Below, piece after piece: positions 50,808-60,192 of a DNA stretch of 64,000 nt. The notes under the pieces are model-generated. The model worked only from the letters and a program-made list of their open reading frames with translations, was not told the origin of the DNA and did not search any database. Both the position numbers and the translations under genes were made by a program. The stretch comes from Faecimorpha stercoravium. GTDB taxonomy: Bacteria > Bacillota > Clostridia > Lachnospirales > Bianqueaceae. Position 1 is the first letter of the stretch. Every line of letters starts with the position of its first letter. The stretch covers positions 1 to 64,000 of the forward strand of contig DVGT01000001.1 in assembly GCA_018712555.1 (NCBI GenBank), given 5' to 3'.

Positions 50808-51528
50808 GACTCGCCGCCTCTACCAATCCGCGGAATAATCTTGCCGCGTCCTCATTCGTCTTTGCCATATACTCCGGATGCCACTGCACACCCAGCCAGA
50901 ACCCATAATCCGGAATCTCCAGCGCCTCAACCATACCATCCTTGGATCTGGCTGACACCTTCGTTCCCGGCGCAGCATCCTTGACGGCCTGATGATGAAA
51001 GCTATTAACCCGCAAGCGGTCTTTGCCTACCAGGCGGTACAGGAGGGAATCCGGTTCGATTTCCACCGTATGGGACGGCACATCCCCGTCGGAAGGCTGC
51101 TCATGCGCCAGCGCGGAGCCGTCCGATAGTCTGCCCGGGAAATACTTAGGGATATCCTGCCAGATCGTTCCGCCCTGGAAGATATTCATGGCCTGGATCC
51201 CGCGGCAAATCCCTAAGATGGGCTTCTTGCGCGCATACACCGCTCGATACAGCATCCCTTCCATCCGATCCCGGTTGGCGGAAGCGCTTCCACACCCTGC
51301 AAGCGTCTCCTCCCCAAAGAGGAAGGGCTGCACATCCACACCACCGGAAAACAAGAACCCATCCAGCTCCTGCGCCAGCCTGTCATAGTCCTCCTGCTGC
51401 CCATAATAGGGTAGGATCACAGGAATCCCGCCGGCATCCCATATGCTGGTGGCATAATTCGCGCGCAGAAACATGTTCTTGCTGCTCTCTTCCTCTGAGA
51501 GCGTCACTCCAATCCATGGTTTTCTCAT
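50797..51528 (-). CDS. Class I glutamine amidotransferase-like gamma-glutamyl hydrolase
   Basis: A 243-residue peptidase C26 protein of the PuuD type. The nucleophile Cys lies in ILGICRGIQAMN and the His-Glu pair in GVQWHPEY; SGGVDVQPFLFGE is typical. It probably cleaves gamma-glutamyl amides. Overlaps the glycoside hydrolase gene by 4 bases and rqcH by 11. The real substrate is unknown. Confidence 0.9.
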   Translation of the reverse strand: MRKPWIGVTLSEEESSKNMFLRANYATSIWDAGGIPVILPYYGQQEDYDRLAQELDGFLFSGGVDVQPFLFGEETLAGCGSASANRDRMEGMLYRAVYARKKPILGICRGIQAMNIFQGGTIWQDIPKYFPGRLSDGSALAHEQPSDGDVPSHTVEIEPDSLLYRLVGKDRLRVNSFHHQAVKDAAPGTKVSARSKDGMVEALEIPDYGFWLGVQWHPEYMAKTNEDAARLFRGLVEAASHGI

Positions 51529-53618
51529 CCTACGATCTCCACCTTCTCTATAACATCACTTTCAAAAATCGTCTCGCCGTCCCGCATGATCTTCATGCCT
51601 ACGGGCACTGCATCTATATTTTCCTTTTCGGCCCAGCTCACGGCATACCTATGTCCTCGAATCAACACATTCCTCATGGTGAACCACTGAAGTCCCAGCT
51701 GGAGCGGATCCACGATGATTTTATCCTCTTCCACATGAATGCCTGCTACAAAGGACATGACCAAATCGATCCAATACGAATGGTTATAATCCACCTCATC
51801 GCTCAACGGCTCTCCGCTCTCCGGATTATAATGCTCCACGAGATAAGGCCTCTCCAGAACTCCGTCTCGGAAATGCTGCGCGGTATACTGCCGGAAGAAT
51901 GTCCAGAAATCCCGGTCGTATTTATGGCCATGTAACTGGCTCTGCCTACCCAAGGCGGACAGCGCTATGCCCGTAGTATAGGGCCATGACGGCCCATCCC
52001 ATACACAGCCATTGCGTCCTTTAATGAAAATCCCCTGCCAGCCTCCGTCTGGAGAATAGGCCGGATTCTCCTTCGATACCGAGGGAAACGCGCTTCCTGT
52101 ATTAAAATGCGCCGGATCCTTCAGGTATTCCAGGCCAGGCAGCTTTTCATCATCGGAGATCTCCGCCCAATACGGATAGAAGCCGACGATGTTTTTCACC
52201 ATGGCCTTCTCATCCGTCTGATAATGCAGATCATAATAAAAGTGTGTATTCTGATCCCACATCTTCTGATTGATATCGGCCGCGATCTTCTCTGCCAGCT
52301 CTTCATATTTTTTCTGATCCGGGTCCTGCAGAATGCGGCAGATCGCCGCCAGGCCCTTCGTATTCAGATAATGATAGACGCTGCGATCCACCCGCTTGAG
52401 CGGTGTATAGGTACTCTTATCCTTCGGATTCTTCGGATAATCATGGAAATACCAGTAGCTGGGCTGATATTCCTTACCGGTACGGGAGTGCGTATATTCG
52501 ATCTGCAACGCATCCACCGCATCCCCATGTACCTTGATATGTCCCGCGATATACGCCTTCATCGCAGGCAGCACTTCCCGCAAAAACTCCTGGTTGCCGT
52601 CCAGCAGATATAACTGATAGACCGCCCAGATTCCATAATTCGCATAAGACGCCAGATACCCATTCGTCACCGTACATCGGGGAATGCCGTTTTCGTCTGC
52701 ACTGTCAAAGAAACTGCGCAGAAATTCTCTGACGATCTCATGATCTTCGCTCCATCGGTAATCTGTCACATGCAGGGGCGTCGATAGCGGAATCAGCTTC
52801 GTGAACTCCCACCCTTGACTGACAAAAGGCGTCTTATTCATGCGATGAGAGCGTCCTTCATACATGACGGCGTGCTGCAAATTGCCGAAGGCAGGATATG
52901 CCGTACAATGCCGCATGATGAACCAGCGATAACTCCAGGCGGCATTCACAATCGGATTCGAACAGTAAAAGGTCGGAACCTTGTCCTGGAAATCCTGCCA
53001 TTCCTTTTCAGCCGCATGCAGCGCATCCTCCAAATGGGGATATTTCTTCCAAAACGCATCCAGCTTCTGCTCCAGTTCTTCTCTGGTCTCCGTGCTGAGG
53101 TTCCCCACCTGACACGCCGCCACAAACTCTATCTGTTCTCCCGGTTCCAACACATAGGTAGTGCCAGGCAGGGTCCAACCACAGACCCCGCCTACCCGAT
53201 ATCCATAACTGAGTTCTGGCGTCGAGAAAAACATGCCGTCTACTTCTGCCCCTTCCGGCGCAACCTGCAGTGTCAGCGTCAATGGCTTGTCGCACTCATT
53301 TTTCCATTTCTGCTGACTGAATGCCAAATCGTCAAAGAGTATGGACTTTGTCTCTTCCATATACACATCCCGATCACTATTTTCCATACTCAGCCAATCC
53401 GGCCGCCATATGCTCCTCGCCAGTTCCCAATCAATTTCACGATCACATACGACCTGGAAAAGCTCCGTCAGGTTCGTTTTATGAATAAAGTCAATTCGTC
53501 CGCAAAAGCCCGGCTTCCGATCCAGATAATCTACCCAGAGCCGCCGACCCACGGGTCCAAACAAGAGCTTCCCTGTATGCGTTCGTAAGCACCTGTCTTC
53601 GTATTTTAGATATGACAT
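51525..53618 (-). CDS. Glycoside hydrolase with (alpha/alpha)6 barrel (MGH1/GH63-like)
   Basis: A 697-residue cytoplasmic protein. Residues 1-210 are beta-rich; the catalytic barrel at about 240-630 has segments such as LVEHYNPESGEPLSD and GCVWDGPSWPYTTGIALSAL, as in the mannosylglycerate-hydrolase-like/GH63 group. No signal peptide. Exact substrate not readable. ATG 53618 begins 23 bases after the DUF4358 lipoprotein gene; it is in a five-gene run ending with rqcH. Confidence 0.82.
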   Translation of the reverse strand: MSYLKYEDRCLRTHTGKLLFGPVGRRLWVDYLDRKPGFCGRIDFIHKTNLTELFQVVCDREIDWELARSIWRPDWLSMENSDRDVYMEETKSILFDDLAFSQQKWKNECDKPLTLTLQVAPEGAEVDGMFFSTPELSYGYRVGGVCGWTLPGTTYVLEPGEQIEFVAACQVGNLSTETREELEQKLDAFWKKYPHLEDALHAAEKEWQDFQDKVPTFYCSNPIVNAAWSYRWFIMRHCTAYPAFGNLQHAVMYEGRSHRMNKTPFVSQGWEFTKLIPLSTPLHVTDYRWSEDHEIVREFLRSFFDSADENGIPRCTVTNGYLASYANYGIWAVYQLYLLDGNQEFLREVLPAMKAYIAGHIKVHGDAVDALQIEYTHSRTGKEYQPSYWYFHDYPKNPKDKSTYTPLKRVDRSVYHYLNTKGLAAICRILQDPDQKKYEELAEKIAADINQKMWDQNTHFYYDLHYQTDEKAMVKNIVGFYPYWAEISDDEKLPGLEYLKDPAHFNTGSAFPSVSKENPAYSPDGGWQGIFIKGRNGCVWDGPSWPYTTGIALSALGRQSQLHGHKYDRDFWTFFRQYTAQHFRDGVLERPYLVEHYNPESGEPLSDEVDYNHSYWIDLVMSFVAGIHVEEDKIIVDPLQLGLQWFTMRNVLIRGHRYAVSWAEKENIDAVPVGMKIMRDGETIFESDVIEKVEIVG

Positions 53619-53641
53619 GCTATGACCCCCAATTCCATGTT

Positions 53642-54166
53642 TTATTTTCCTAGTGTATCATGGATAGCCTTAAGACCAATCTCTACCTGTTCTGTATAGT
53701 ACTGCTCCGCCGCGGTCTCGTCTAAGCCTTCCTCATCATAAGCGCCCAGGCATACATAGAAGACATACTGATCCACGCGCAGAATCTGCGTTGCCTTGAG
53801 CTTCGGCACATTCATCGGATACATCAGCGCATTCTGCACCTGATTATCCAGGTATGTCTGCATTGCCTGCTCCACTTCTTCCGCCTTACCGTCTTCTGCC
53901 TCAATCCCTATAAACGTATCAATATGGGTGGACATCATAGGGCCTTCTGCCACAAAATTCTTGATATCCTCTGCCGGTATCCCCACCACTTCGCTCAAAT
54001 AGGTTTCATCTAATGCCATGCTGGGAATATAATTCTCTCCATAAGCCGTTTTAACAGCTTCCAACACTTCTGGAAGCTTTCCAGACTCTACCGTAGTTTC
54101 TCCACTGCTGCAAGATGCAGCCAGCATACAGATTACAAGTACAATCGCCATCCATAATTTTTTCAT
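53642..54166 (-). CDS. DUF4358 lipoprotein
   Basis: A 174-residue secreted lipoprotein. The signal MKKLWMAIVLVICMLAASC ends in a lipobox (LAASC). The mature part (LPEVLEAVKTAYGENYIPSM, DIKNFVAEGPMMSTHIDTFI) matches the DUF4358 family of Clostridia. Function unknown. Eight bases after the MBL hydrolase gene. Confidence 0.85.
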   Translation of the reverse strand: MKKLWMAIVLVICMLAASCSSGETTVESGKLPEVLEAVKTAYGENYIPSMALDETYLSEVVGIPAEDIKNFVAEGPMMSTHIDTFIGIEAEDGKAEEVEQAMQTYLDNQVQNALMYPMNVPKLKATQILRVDQYVFYVCLGAYDEEGLDETAAEQYYTEQVEIGLKAIHDTLGK

Positions 54167-54174
54167 TTTAATTC

Positions 54175-54771
54175 CTACTCCTTTAATTCTAAGGTTTCTC
54201 CGGCTGCTAACAACAGCCGATTGGGCGCCTGGAATCGTTCCGCGTTGGCCCGATCATAGAGCGCACCCGGTTTAGTGTGAATCGGAATGACCCAGCGCGC
54301 CGATAGTTTGGCCGCGCACCGGCTCGCCTCTTCCGCATCCATGTTATATACCCCGTCGATGGGCAGCAGGGCATAGTCCATCGGCGGCAGTTCTGCCATT
54401 TCTTCGGTCTCGGATGTGTCCCCGGAAGCATAAAGACATAAGCCGTCCCAATACAGAAGATATCCTACGCAGTTTTCCCTGGAATGATTCTTGTTATAGG
54501 CCGGAACTGCCTGAATCTGAATCCATCCTAAGTCAAATTTCTGATAAGTTCCCTGCGTAAGTGCCTGCTCAGAGCGTATCACCTGGGTATGTTCCTGCAT
54601 GGAAATCTTGTCCAGCGCATTGTGATCGTAATGCTCATGTGTGACCAGAACCAGATCCGCCGGCAAATCATAACCGTCTCCCGCATAGGGATCCACATAA
54701 ATCACTCTGCCCTCTTCCGTGGTGATTCGATAACTGCCATGCCCTTGATAATACAATTTTGATGCTGCCAT
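54175..54771 (-). CDS. MBL-fold metal-dependent hydrolase (UlaG-like)
   Basis: A 198-residue beta-lactamase fold protein with THEHYDHNALD as the metal motif, SGDTSETEEMAEL and a late IPIHTKPG. ATG 54771 with GGGAGG upstream; longer readings run through the promoter and sbcC. Likely a UlaG-type lactonase or phosphodiesterase; substrate unknown. First gene of the unit that includes DUF4358, the glycosidase and rqcH. Confidence 0.88.
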   Translation of the reverse strand: MAASKLYYQGHGSYRITTEEGRVIYVDPYAGDGYDLPADLVLVTHEHYDHNALDKISMQEHTQVIRSEQALTQGTYQKFDLGWIQIQAVPAYNKNHSRENCVGYLLYWDGLCLYASGDTSETEEMAELPPMDYALLPIDGVYNMDAEEASRCAAKLSARWVIPIHTKPGALYDRANAERFQAPNRLLLAAGETLELKE

Positions 54772-54816
54772 ATTCCGTCCTCCCATCTTTTCCGCATTCG
54801 CTTGCGTTTCACATTT

Positions 54817-54845
54817 ATTGTACCCTGAATACGTATAAAAATCAA
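54817..54845 (-). promoter_or_regulatory. Promoter of the MBL-to-rqcH unit
   Basis: Minus strand: TTGATT (54840-54845), 17-base spacer, TACAAT (54817-54822), overlapping the sbcC stop. Confidence 0.7.
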
Positions 54846-57565
54846 GACTTCTGATGGATATGGCTGCCATAAATACTCTTGCTGACCTGAAGCTGCTGCG
54901 GCACTCGTTCTTTGAGCGCATCCACATGGGAGATGATGCCCACCAAACGGTCTCCCACAGAAAGCGTGCCAAGCGTCGTCAGCGCCTGTTCCAGGGCCTG
55001 ATGGTCCAAAGAACCAAAGCCCTCATCAATAAAGACCGCGTCCACTTCGATACCGCCCGCAAAGCTTTGAATCACATCTGACAGTCCCAATGCCAGTGCC
55101 AGCGCCGCTTGGAAAGACTCGCCGCCTGACAGAGAAGAAGCCGGCCTTCTGCGCCCGGTATAGTGATCGAGCACTTCCATATCCAGCCCAAAGGCTTTCT
55201 TCATGTTATCGGCTTGCTCCCTTCTCAACAGCGTATACTGTCCCTGACTGAGAATCTTGAGTCTCTGATTGGCGGCCTGCAGTACCCTTTCGAAGTAAAA
55301 CGCCTGAATGTACTGTTCAAAAGCCAGCTTGGGGCGTCCACTCAGGTTCCCGCTGGCTGTCTGCGATAGAATATTCATACGTTCATACCGCTGCCCTACG
55401 CCATGGTACGCCTCCAATGCTTTTCGAAGCTGCCGCAGCGCCGAGCGATTCGCATGGAGTCTGGCCGCTGTCTCCTGCATCTGCTTCCTTCTCTCCTGCT
55501 GACGCCTGGCAAGCTTTGCTTCTAATTCCAGCAAGGCTTCCTTCTCCGGTACGTCAGAGAGACTCTCCCCTTCTTTTTGTATCCTCTCTTGAATCCCTTC
55601 TAATAATCCCCTCTCTTTCTCCAGCTCCTGTCTGCGCAGATCATAGGTCTGTCTCGCCTGCCGCAGCCTTTCTCTTAACTCATTTTCCTTCTGAAGAAGG
55701 GAATGAAGCCGCGCGGCAAGATCCGCTTCGCTGCTTGCGCCAGCGCGTTCCAACACCTGCTCATAGGCTCCCTGGCAGGCAGCCTTTTCCTGTTGACACT
55801 TCTGCAGCGCCTCTGCTGCCTGACTCTGTTCCTGCAGCATGAGCTCCATCTGCTTCGACTGTTCCTCCAGGAGTTTCTGCAAGCGCTGATACTCGGCCCT
55901 CTGATCCATATACAACCGCAGCCTCGCCTGCGCCTGCAGGATCATCAGATGCAGCGTATCCGCATTTTCCGGCAGTTCCTTTCGCATCTGCATAAGATGC
56001 GTCTGGCTCGTCTCCCAGCGTCCTCGCAGGTTGGCCGCCTGACTGCTCTCCTGGACGCAAATCTGCTGAAGACGCTGTGCCTCTTCTTTTAATGCGTTCC
56101 GCTGCGCCTCATTCAGGACCGTACCGCGCCGCTGTGCTTTAGCCGGATGAGACCTGGAGCCGCACACCGGACAGGGTTCCCCTTCGACCAGCGTCTCAGC
56201 CAGAAGCCCGGCCTCATTCTGTCTCCATCTCCGCTCGGCCTCCTCATAGGCTTCCTGCGCTTTCGCAAACGCTTCCTCCGAGCGGCGATACCTCTCCTGC
56301 TGCGCACGCAGGTCCTGTTCGAGCTGAACACATTCTTTCTGTGCGCGTTCTGCCTGCCGGACACGTTCCTGCTGCTCTTTCAAGCGATCCAGATCACTCT
56401 TAGCCTGTGCCAGAAGCTCCGCCGCATCTTCCAGGGCAGCACGTTCCTGTTCCGTCCTGCGATGCTTCTCCTGCGCCTCTCCATAACCGCGAGAAATCTG
56501 TTCCTGCCGATACTGCAGCCTGCGTGCCTCGGCTTCCTTTTGAGCGAGAATATCCGCCAGTCGAGTCGCTTCTTTTCGCGCCTGCAGCTGTCCCTTGACC
56601 TGCTCGGCCTGTCGGCTATAGGCTTGCATTTCTTCTTCTCGTCCTTCAGCTTCCTGCAAAATCTGTTGTGCCGCAGAGGCTTCTGTCTGAAATTTTTCGA
56701 TTCTCTCCAAACAGGCTCCTCTTTGCGTCACGGCTTCTTCCAGACGACGCCTGGCATCCTGCCAGATACGTACCTGACTGAGTTTTGCCGAATCCTGCTC
56801 CTCCTCAGCCTCCAACTGTTCCTTCCAGCTCTCATCCGCATGGATCCAGGCTTCCCACTGCGGAAGCTTTCCCTCCGCTTTATACAGATCCTGCCGTTCT
56901 TCTTCAGATATCTCCTCGCCTTCCGGCGGCTGCAGCAGGCTCAGCAGACTCCCTATCTGCGTCTGCACTTCCTGCGCTTCTCCTCGAAGCTGAGAGGCCG
57001 CCGCCTTGAGCTGTTCCTGCAGATACTGGCATCTCTGCGTATGAAATACTTTTCGCAGAATGGCGCCCCGCTGCTCTGTTCCGACTAAAAGAAGCTGTCG
57101 GAACTCTCCCTGGGCAATCATCGCCACCTGCTTGAATTGCTTATAATCCACTCCCAGAAGTGCTTCGATTTCAGGCGCCACCGCATTCGTCCCGCTCAGC
57201 ACCGATCCATCCGGCATGGTTAGAATCACCTTGGGGGTCTCTTTGGTCATTCCCTTGCCAGATTTTTTCGGCCGTTCATAGGCTGGACTTCTCTCTATCT
57301 TATAGATGCGTCCCTGCTGAGAAAAGGTCAGAACCACCTTTGTCGGCTCCTGCTCTCCCGCATAATGGCTGCGTACCGAGTCCACCTGTCTGACGCTTCC
57401 GCTGGTCTCTCCGAATAGAGCGTAGCTGATCCCATCGAAGATGGTTGTCTTACCCGCCCCGGTATCACCACAGATCAGAAATAGGCCGTGAAACTGGGAG
57501 AAATCCACACGTTCTGTTCCTCCAAAGGGGCCAAAGCCCTGCATGATCAGCTCAATGGGTTTCAT
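54842..57565 (-). CDS. sbcC: Exonuclease subunit SbcC
   Basis: A 907-residue SMC-like ATPase. Walker A GDTGAGKTTIFDG near residue 33; QVAMIAQGEFRQLL; very long coiled-coil arms; the zinc hook CPVCGSRSHP at about 468-477; and C-terminal SLSGGESFQAALALALGLSD with FIDEGFGSLD. Works with SbcD to cut hairpins and blocked ends of DNA. Starts 14 bases within the end of sbcD. Confidence 0.96.
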   Translation of the reverse strand: MKPIELIMQGFGPFGGTERVDFSQFHGLFLICGDTGAGKTTIFDGISYALFGETSGSVRQVDSVRSHYAGEQEPTKVVLTFSQQGRIYKIERSPAYERPKKSGKGMTKETPKVILTMPDGSVLSGTNAVAPEIEALLGVDYKQFKQVAMIAQGEFRQLLLVGTEQRGAILRKVFHTQRCQYLQEQLKAAASQLRGEAQEVQTQIGSLLSLLQPPEGEEISEEERQDLYKAEGKLPQWEAWIHADESWKEQLEAEEEQDSAKLSQVRIWQDARRRLEEAVTQRGACLERIEKFQTEASAAQQILQEAEGREEEMQAYSRQAEQVKGQLQARKEATRLADILAQKEAEARRLQYRQEQISRGYGEAQEKHRRTEQERAALEDAAELLAQAKSDLDRLKEQQERVRQAERAQKECVQLEQDLRAQQERYRRSEEAFAKAQEAYEEAERRWRQNEAGLLAETLVEGEPCPVCGSRSHPAKAQRRGTVLNEAQRNALKEEAQRLQQICVQESSQAANLRGRWETSQTHLMQMRKELPENADTLHLMILQAQARLRLYMDQRAEYQRLQKLLEEQSKQMELMLQEQSQAAEALQKCQQEKAACQGAYEQVLERAGASSEADLAARLHSLLQKENELRERLRQARQTYDLRRQELEKERGLLEGIQERIQKEGESLSDVPEKEALLELEAKLARRQQERRKQMQETAARLHANRSALRQLRKALEAYHGVGQRYERMNILSQTASGNLSGRPKLAFEQYIQAFYFERVLQAANQRLKILSQGQYTLLRREQADNMKKAFGLDMEVLDHYTGRRRPASSLSGGESFQAALALALGLSDVIQSFAGGIEVDAVFIDEGFGSLDHQALEQALTTLGTLSVGDRLVGIISHVDALKERVPQQLQVSKSIYGSHIHQKS

Positions 57566-58682
57566 CCTCTGCCTCCTTTTTCAGAAGATCCTGAATGATC
57601 TCCTGTTCCTCTTCCGTCATGGCTCTGCCATATTGGGCTTCGAAGAAAGCCGCAAACAGCGCATCCAGACTTTTGTCCTGCGGCAGGACGGATTCCTCTA
57701 GGATGTTTTCCTGACTTCTTGTTCGGGCATTGTCGAAGTCAATCCGCATCAGATTGGGATACACGCTTCGCAGCTGTCCTACCGCATCATAGACCTCATC
57801 ATCGGTCAGGATCGCCCGGATATAATCCATGGGATCCGCCTTCGATACGACCTCTGGCGAGATCAGCTTTTGCATGGGACCTTTGATCTCCCGCCAATCA
57901 TGAAGCGGTTCCAAGGCCAGTTCCGTCAACCGCAGATCTCCCTTCTGACGAAGCTCGACTAATACGGCGCATTTTACCTGTGAGGCTTCTGAAAACGAAT
58001 ATTTTAAGGGCGATCCGCTATAACAGATCGGCCTTTCCTCTACACGCGAAGCGCTGTGTATATGGCCCAGCGCCACATAGTCAAACCCTTGAAAACTGGA
58101 TGCCCGGATGCAGTCGATTCCGCCTACCGCCTGATCTGCTTGTACCAGATCCGCCGTCCGGTCCGACACGACATACTGATGCGCTACCAGAACCCTTCGA
58201 TTCTCTCCCGGTTCCGGCAGATCCGCCAGCATAAAATCCACAGCCTCCTGGAAGCTGCTGCCTGAATAGCCCCACTGCCGTGCCGTTTCTGGCCTGACAA
58301 AGGGCAGCATCCAGACTTCCACCTTTCCAAACCGATCGCGAAAATCTACATGAAATACAGGCTTTACGGGCGTCCCCTGCACATAAACACCCTGCTTCTG
58401 CATGAAGGCGGCCCCAAACTGTAATCGGTCTCCCGAATCATGGTTGCCTGCGATCATGCAGACAGGACACGGCAAATCACTCAAGAACTGATCTAACAGC
58501 TTGACAGCCTCTACTCCGGGCACGCTGCGGTCGTATACATCTCCCGCAATCAGCACGCAGTCTACTTTATGCACCGTGGCCAGTTCCTGAATCTGCTTCA
58601 GCACATGCCGTTGTTCTTCTAACATGGAAAACTCATGAACCTGGATCCCCAGATGGAGATCCGCAATATGCAGAAACTTCAT
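57552..58682 (-). CDS. sbcD: Exonuclease subunit SbcD (Mre11-like)
   Basis: A 376-residue metallophosphoesterase. The metal motifs are all seen: HIADLHLG, AGDVYDRSV, AGNHDSGDR, and GHIHSASRV. Partner of SbcC directly downstream with a 14-base overlap. Only 15 bases separate it from the MATE gene upstream, so it may share that transcript. Confidence 0.96.
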   Translation of the reverse strand: MKFLHIADLHLGIQVHEFSMLEEQRHVLKQIQELATVHKVDCVLIAGDVYDRSVPGVEAVKLLDQFLSDLPCPVCMIAGNHDSGDRLQFGAAFMQKQGVYVQGTPVKPVFHVDFRDRFGKVEVWMLPFVRPETARQWGYSGSSFQEAVDFMLADLPEPGENRRVLVAHQYVVSDRTADLVQADQAVGGIDCIRASSFQGFDYVALGHIHSASRVEERPICYSGSPLKYSFSEASQVKCAVLVELRQKGDLRLTELALEPLHDWREIKGPMQKLISPEVVSKADPMDYIRAILTDDEVYDAVGQLRSVYPNLMRIDFDNARTRSQENILEESVLPQDKSLDALFAAFFEAQYGRAMTEEEQEIIQDLLKKEAEDETH

Positions 58683-58697
58683 TCGTACCTCCCCCGT

Positions 58698-60095
58698 TTA
58701 CGATTCCTGCCCGTTCACCACGTTGTTGGCCCATACACCCTTAGCGACTAACGTACCTCCCACAAAAGATTTGATGATCTCGGAGAACTGTACGATAAAA
58801 TACACGATGACTACGGGAAGCGTGGTAAAACGCGTCAGTATGAACACTAATGGAATCGTGATAATCCAGGTGTAAACACTGTCAAAGAAAAAAGTGATCC
58901 ATGTCTTTCCGCCGCACCGCAGCGTGAAGTAGCATCCATTGTTAAAGGCATTGATCGGCATTGTGACCGCCACGATCAGCATGAACTGTGTGGCCAATAA
59001 CCGTACCTGATCGGCCGTATTATAGATTTGTGGGATCAGTGGAGAAAATACGGCCAGCAATGCTCCCATAATAACACAGCTGGATACAATAAATGCCAGC
59101 AGTTTGCGGTCTGTATCTTTGGCTTCCTCCATCTTGCCTGCCCCCAGAAGCTGGCCTACAATAATACCAATGGCATTGCCTCCCGCAAAGAATACAACAA
59201 AGAATAGATTGGAAACCGTATTGCTGATATTCATGGCCGCGACTGCTGCCAACCCCTTCACCGAATAACATTGCAAAATCGCAGCTTGTCCGATAGACCA
59301 CAACGCTTCGTTGACAAGAAGCGGCATCCCGGTCACGACGATGCTCTTTGTAAGCTTTTTCGGCACCTTGAAACTAGCATAGAGACCTTTTAGGAATGTC
59401 AGCCGTTCTTTCCGATGATGTGTAACCAGGACAATGACCAAGCATTCTGCCACTCGAGAAATAACAGTTGCAATAGCAGCACCCACGCAACCCAAGGCCG
59501 GGGCTCCAAAATTGCCGAAGATCAATACATAATTGAAGAAAAGGTTGACAAATACGGCTACGATTCCTGCCATCATGGGTAGCATGGGCATTTTGGCCTC
59601 GCGCAGTGTCGTAGAATACAACTGCACGATGGCAAATGGTATCATCCCTACCAGCATGACATGCAGATAATTCTCGCCATATTCCAGAGTCAGCGCCACA
59701 TCTCCCACGTTTTCACCGGATTCCGACAGGAATAGACTGATCAGCTCCCGGCCCCAAAGAAGAAATGCGGCCCAGAAAACCAGAAGCAGCCCTATACAAA
59801 TCCAGATCTTTGCTCGAAATGTATGCCGTACTCCCTCGTCATTTTTCTGGCCAAAGAACTGCGCTCCATAGATGCCTGCTCCTGCTAGTCCTCCAAAAAT
59901 ACATAGATTAAAGATATTCATCAACTGGTTTGCAATGGCTACGCCGCTCATCTGCTCCGTACCCACTTGCCCCACCATGATGTTGTCTAAGAGTCCTACA
60001 AAATTCGTAATCGCCTGCTGCAGCATAATAGGGAGAAAAACTGCCAATACCATTTTGTAAAACGCCTTATTCCCTACGTACTTCCTCCAATTCAT
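58698..60095 (-). CDS. MATE-family exporter
   Basis: A 465-residue, twelve-helix protein: AVFLPIMLQQAITNFVGLLD, MVGQVGTEQMSGVAIANQL, FFNYVLIFGNFGAPALGCVG and VNGCYFTLRCGG-like regions place it in MATE. ATG 60095 follows AGGGGGT. Only distantly like the MATE at 6932. Leader holds a 16-bp palindrome and, further up, the hairpin array. Confidence 0.92.
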   Translation of the reverse strand: MNWRKYVGNKAFYKMVLAVFLPIMLQQAITNFVGLLDNIMVGQVGTEQMSGVAIANQLMNIFNLCIFGGLAGAGIYGAQFFGQKNDEGVRHTFRAKIWICIGLLLVFWAAFLLWGRELISLFLSESGENVGDVALTLEYGENYLHVMLVGMIPFAIVQLYSTTLREAKMPMLPMMAGIVAVFVNLFFNYVLIFGNFGAPALGCVGAAIATVISRVAECLVIVLVTHHRKERLTFLKGLYASFKVPKKLTKSIVVTGMPLLVNEALWSIGQAAILQCYSVKGLAAVAAMNISNTVSNLFFVVFFAGGNAIGIIVGQLLGAGKMEEAKDTDRKLLAFIVSSCVIMGALLAVFSPLIPQIYNTADQVRLLATQFMLIVAVTMPINAFNNGCYFTLRCGGKTWITFFFDSVYTWIITIPLVFILTRFTTLPVVIVYFIVQFSEIIKSFVGGTLVAKGVWANNVVNGQES

Positions 60096-60124
60096 TCGTA
60101 TTAACCCCCTACATCTTAATATGT

Positions 60125-60140
60125 ACCCATAACTATGGGT
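60125..60140. promoter_or_regulatory. Palindrome ahead of the MATE gene
   Basis: ACCCATA-AC-TATGGGT: perfect 7-base half sites with 2-base centre, 30 bases before ATG 60095. Candidate operator, perhaps MerR-like, with no regulator gene adjacent. Confidence 0.5.
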
Positions 60141-60192
60141 CCGTTGCATTAGTTTTAAAATTTTTTTCCTTTTATTCTTAGCGGCCCGCAGT

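Noticed and set aside
56147..57088. 313-codon frame on the plus strand opposite sbcC
   Set aside because: Phe/Leu-rich shadow caused by the Glu/Gln-rich coiled coil on the other strand.
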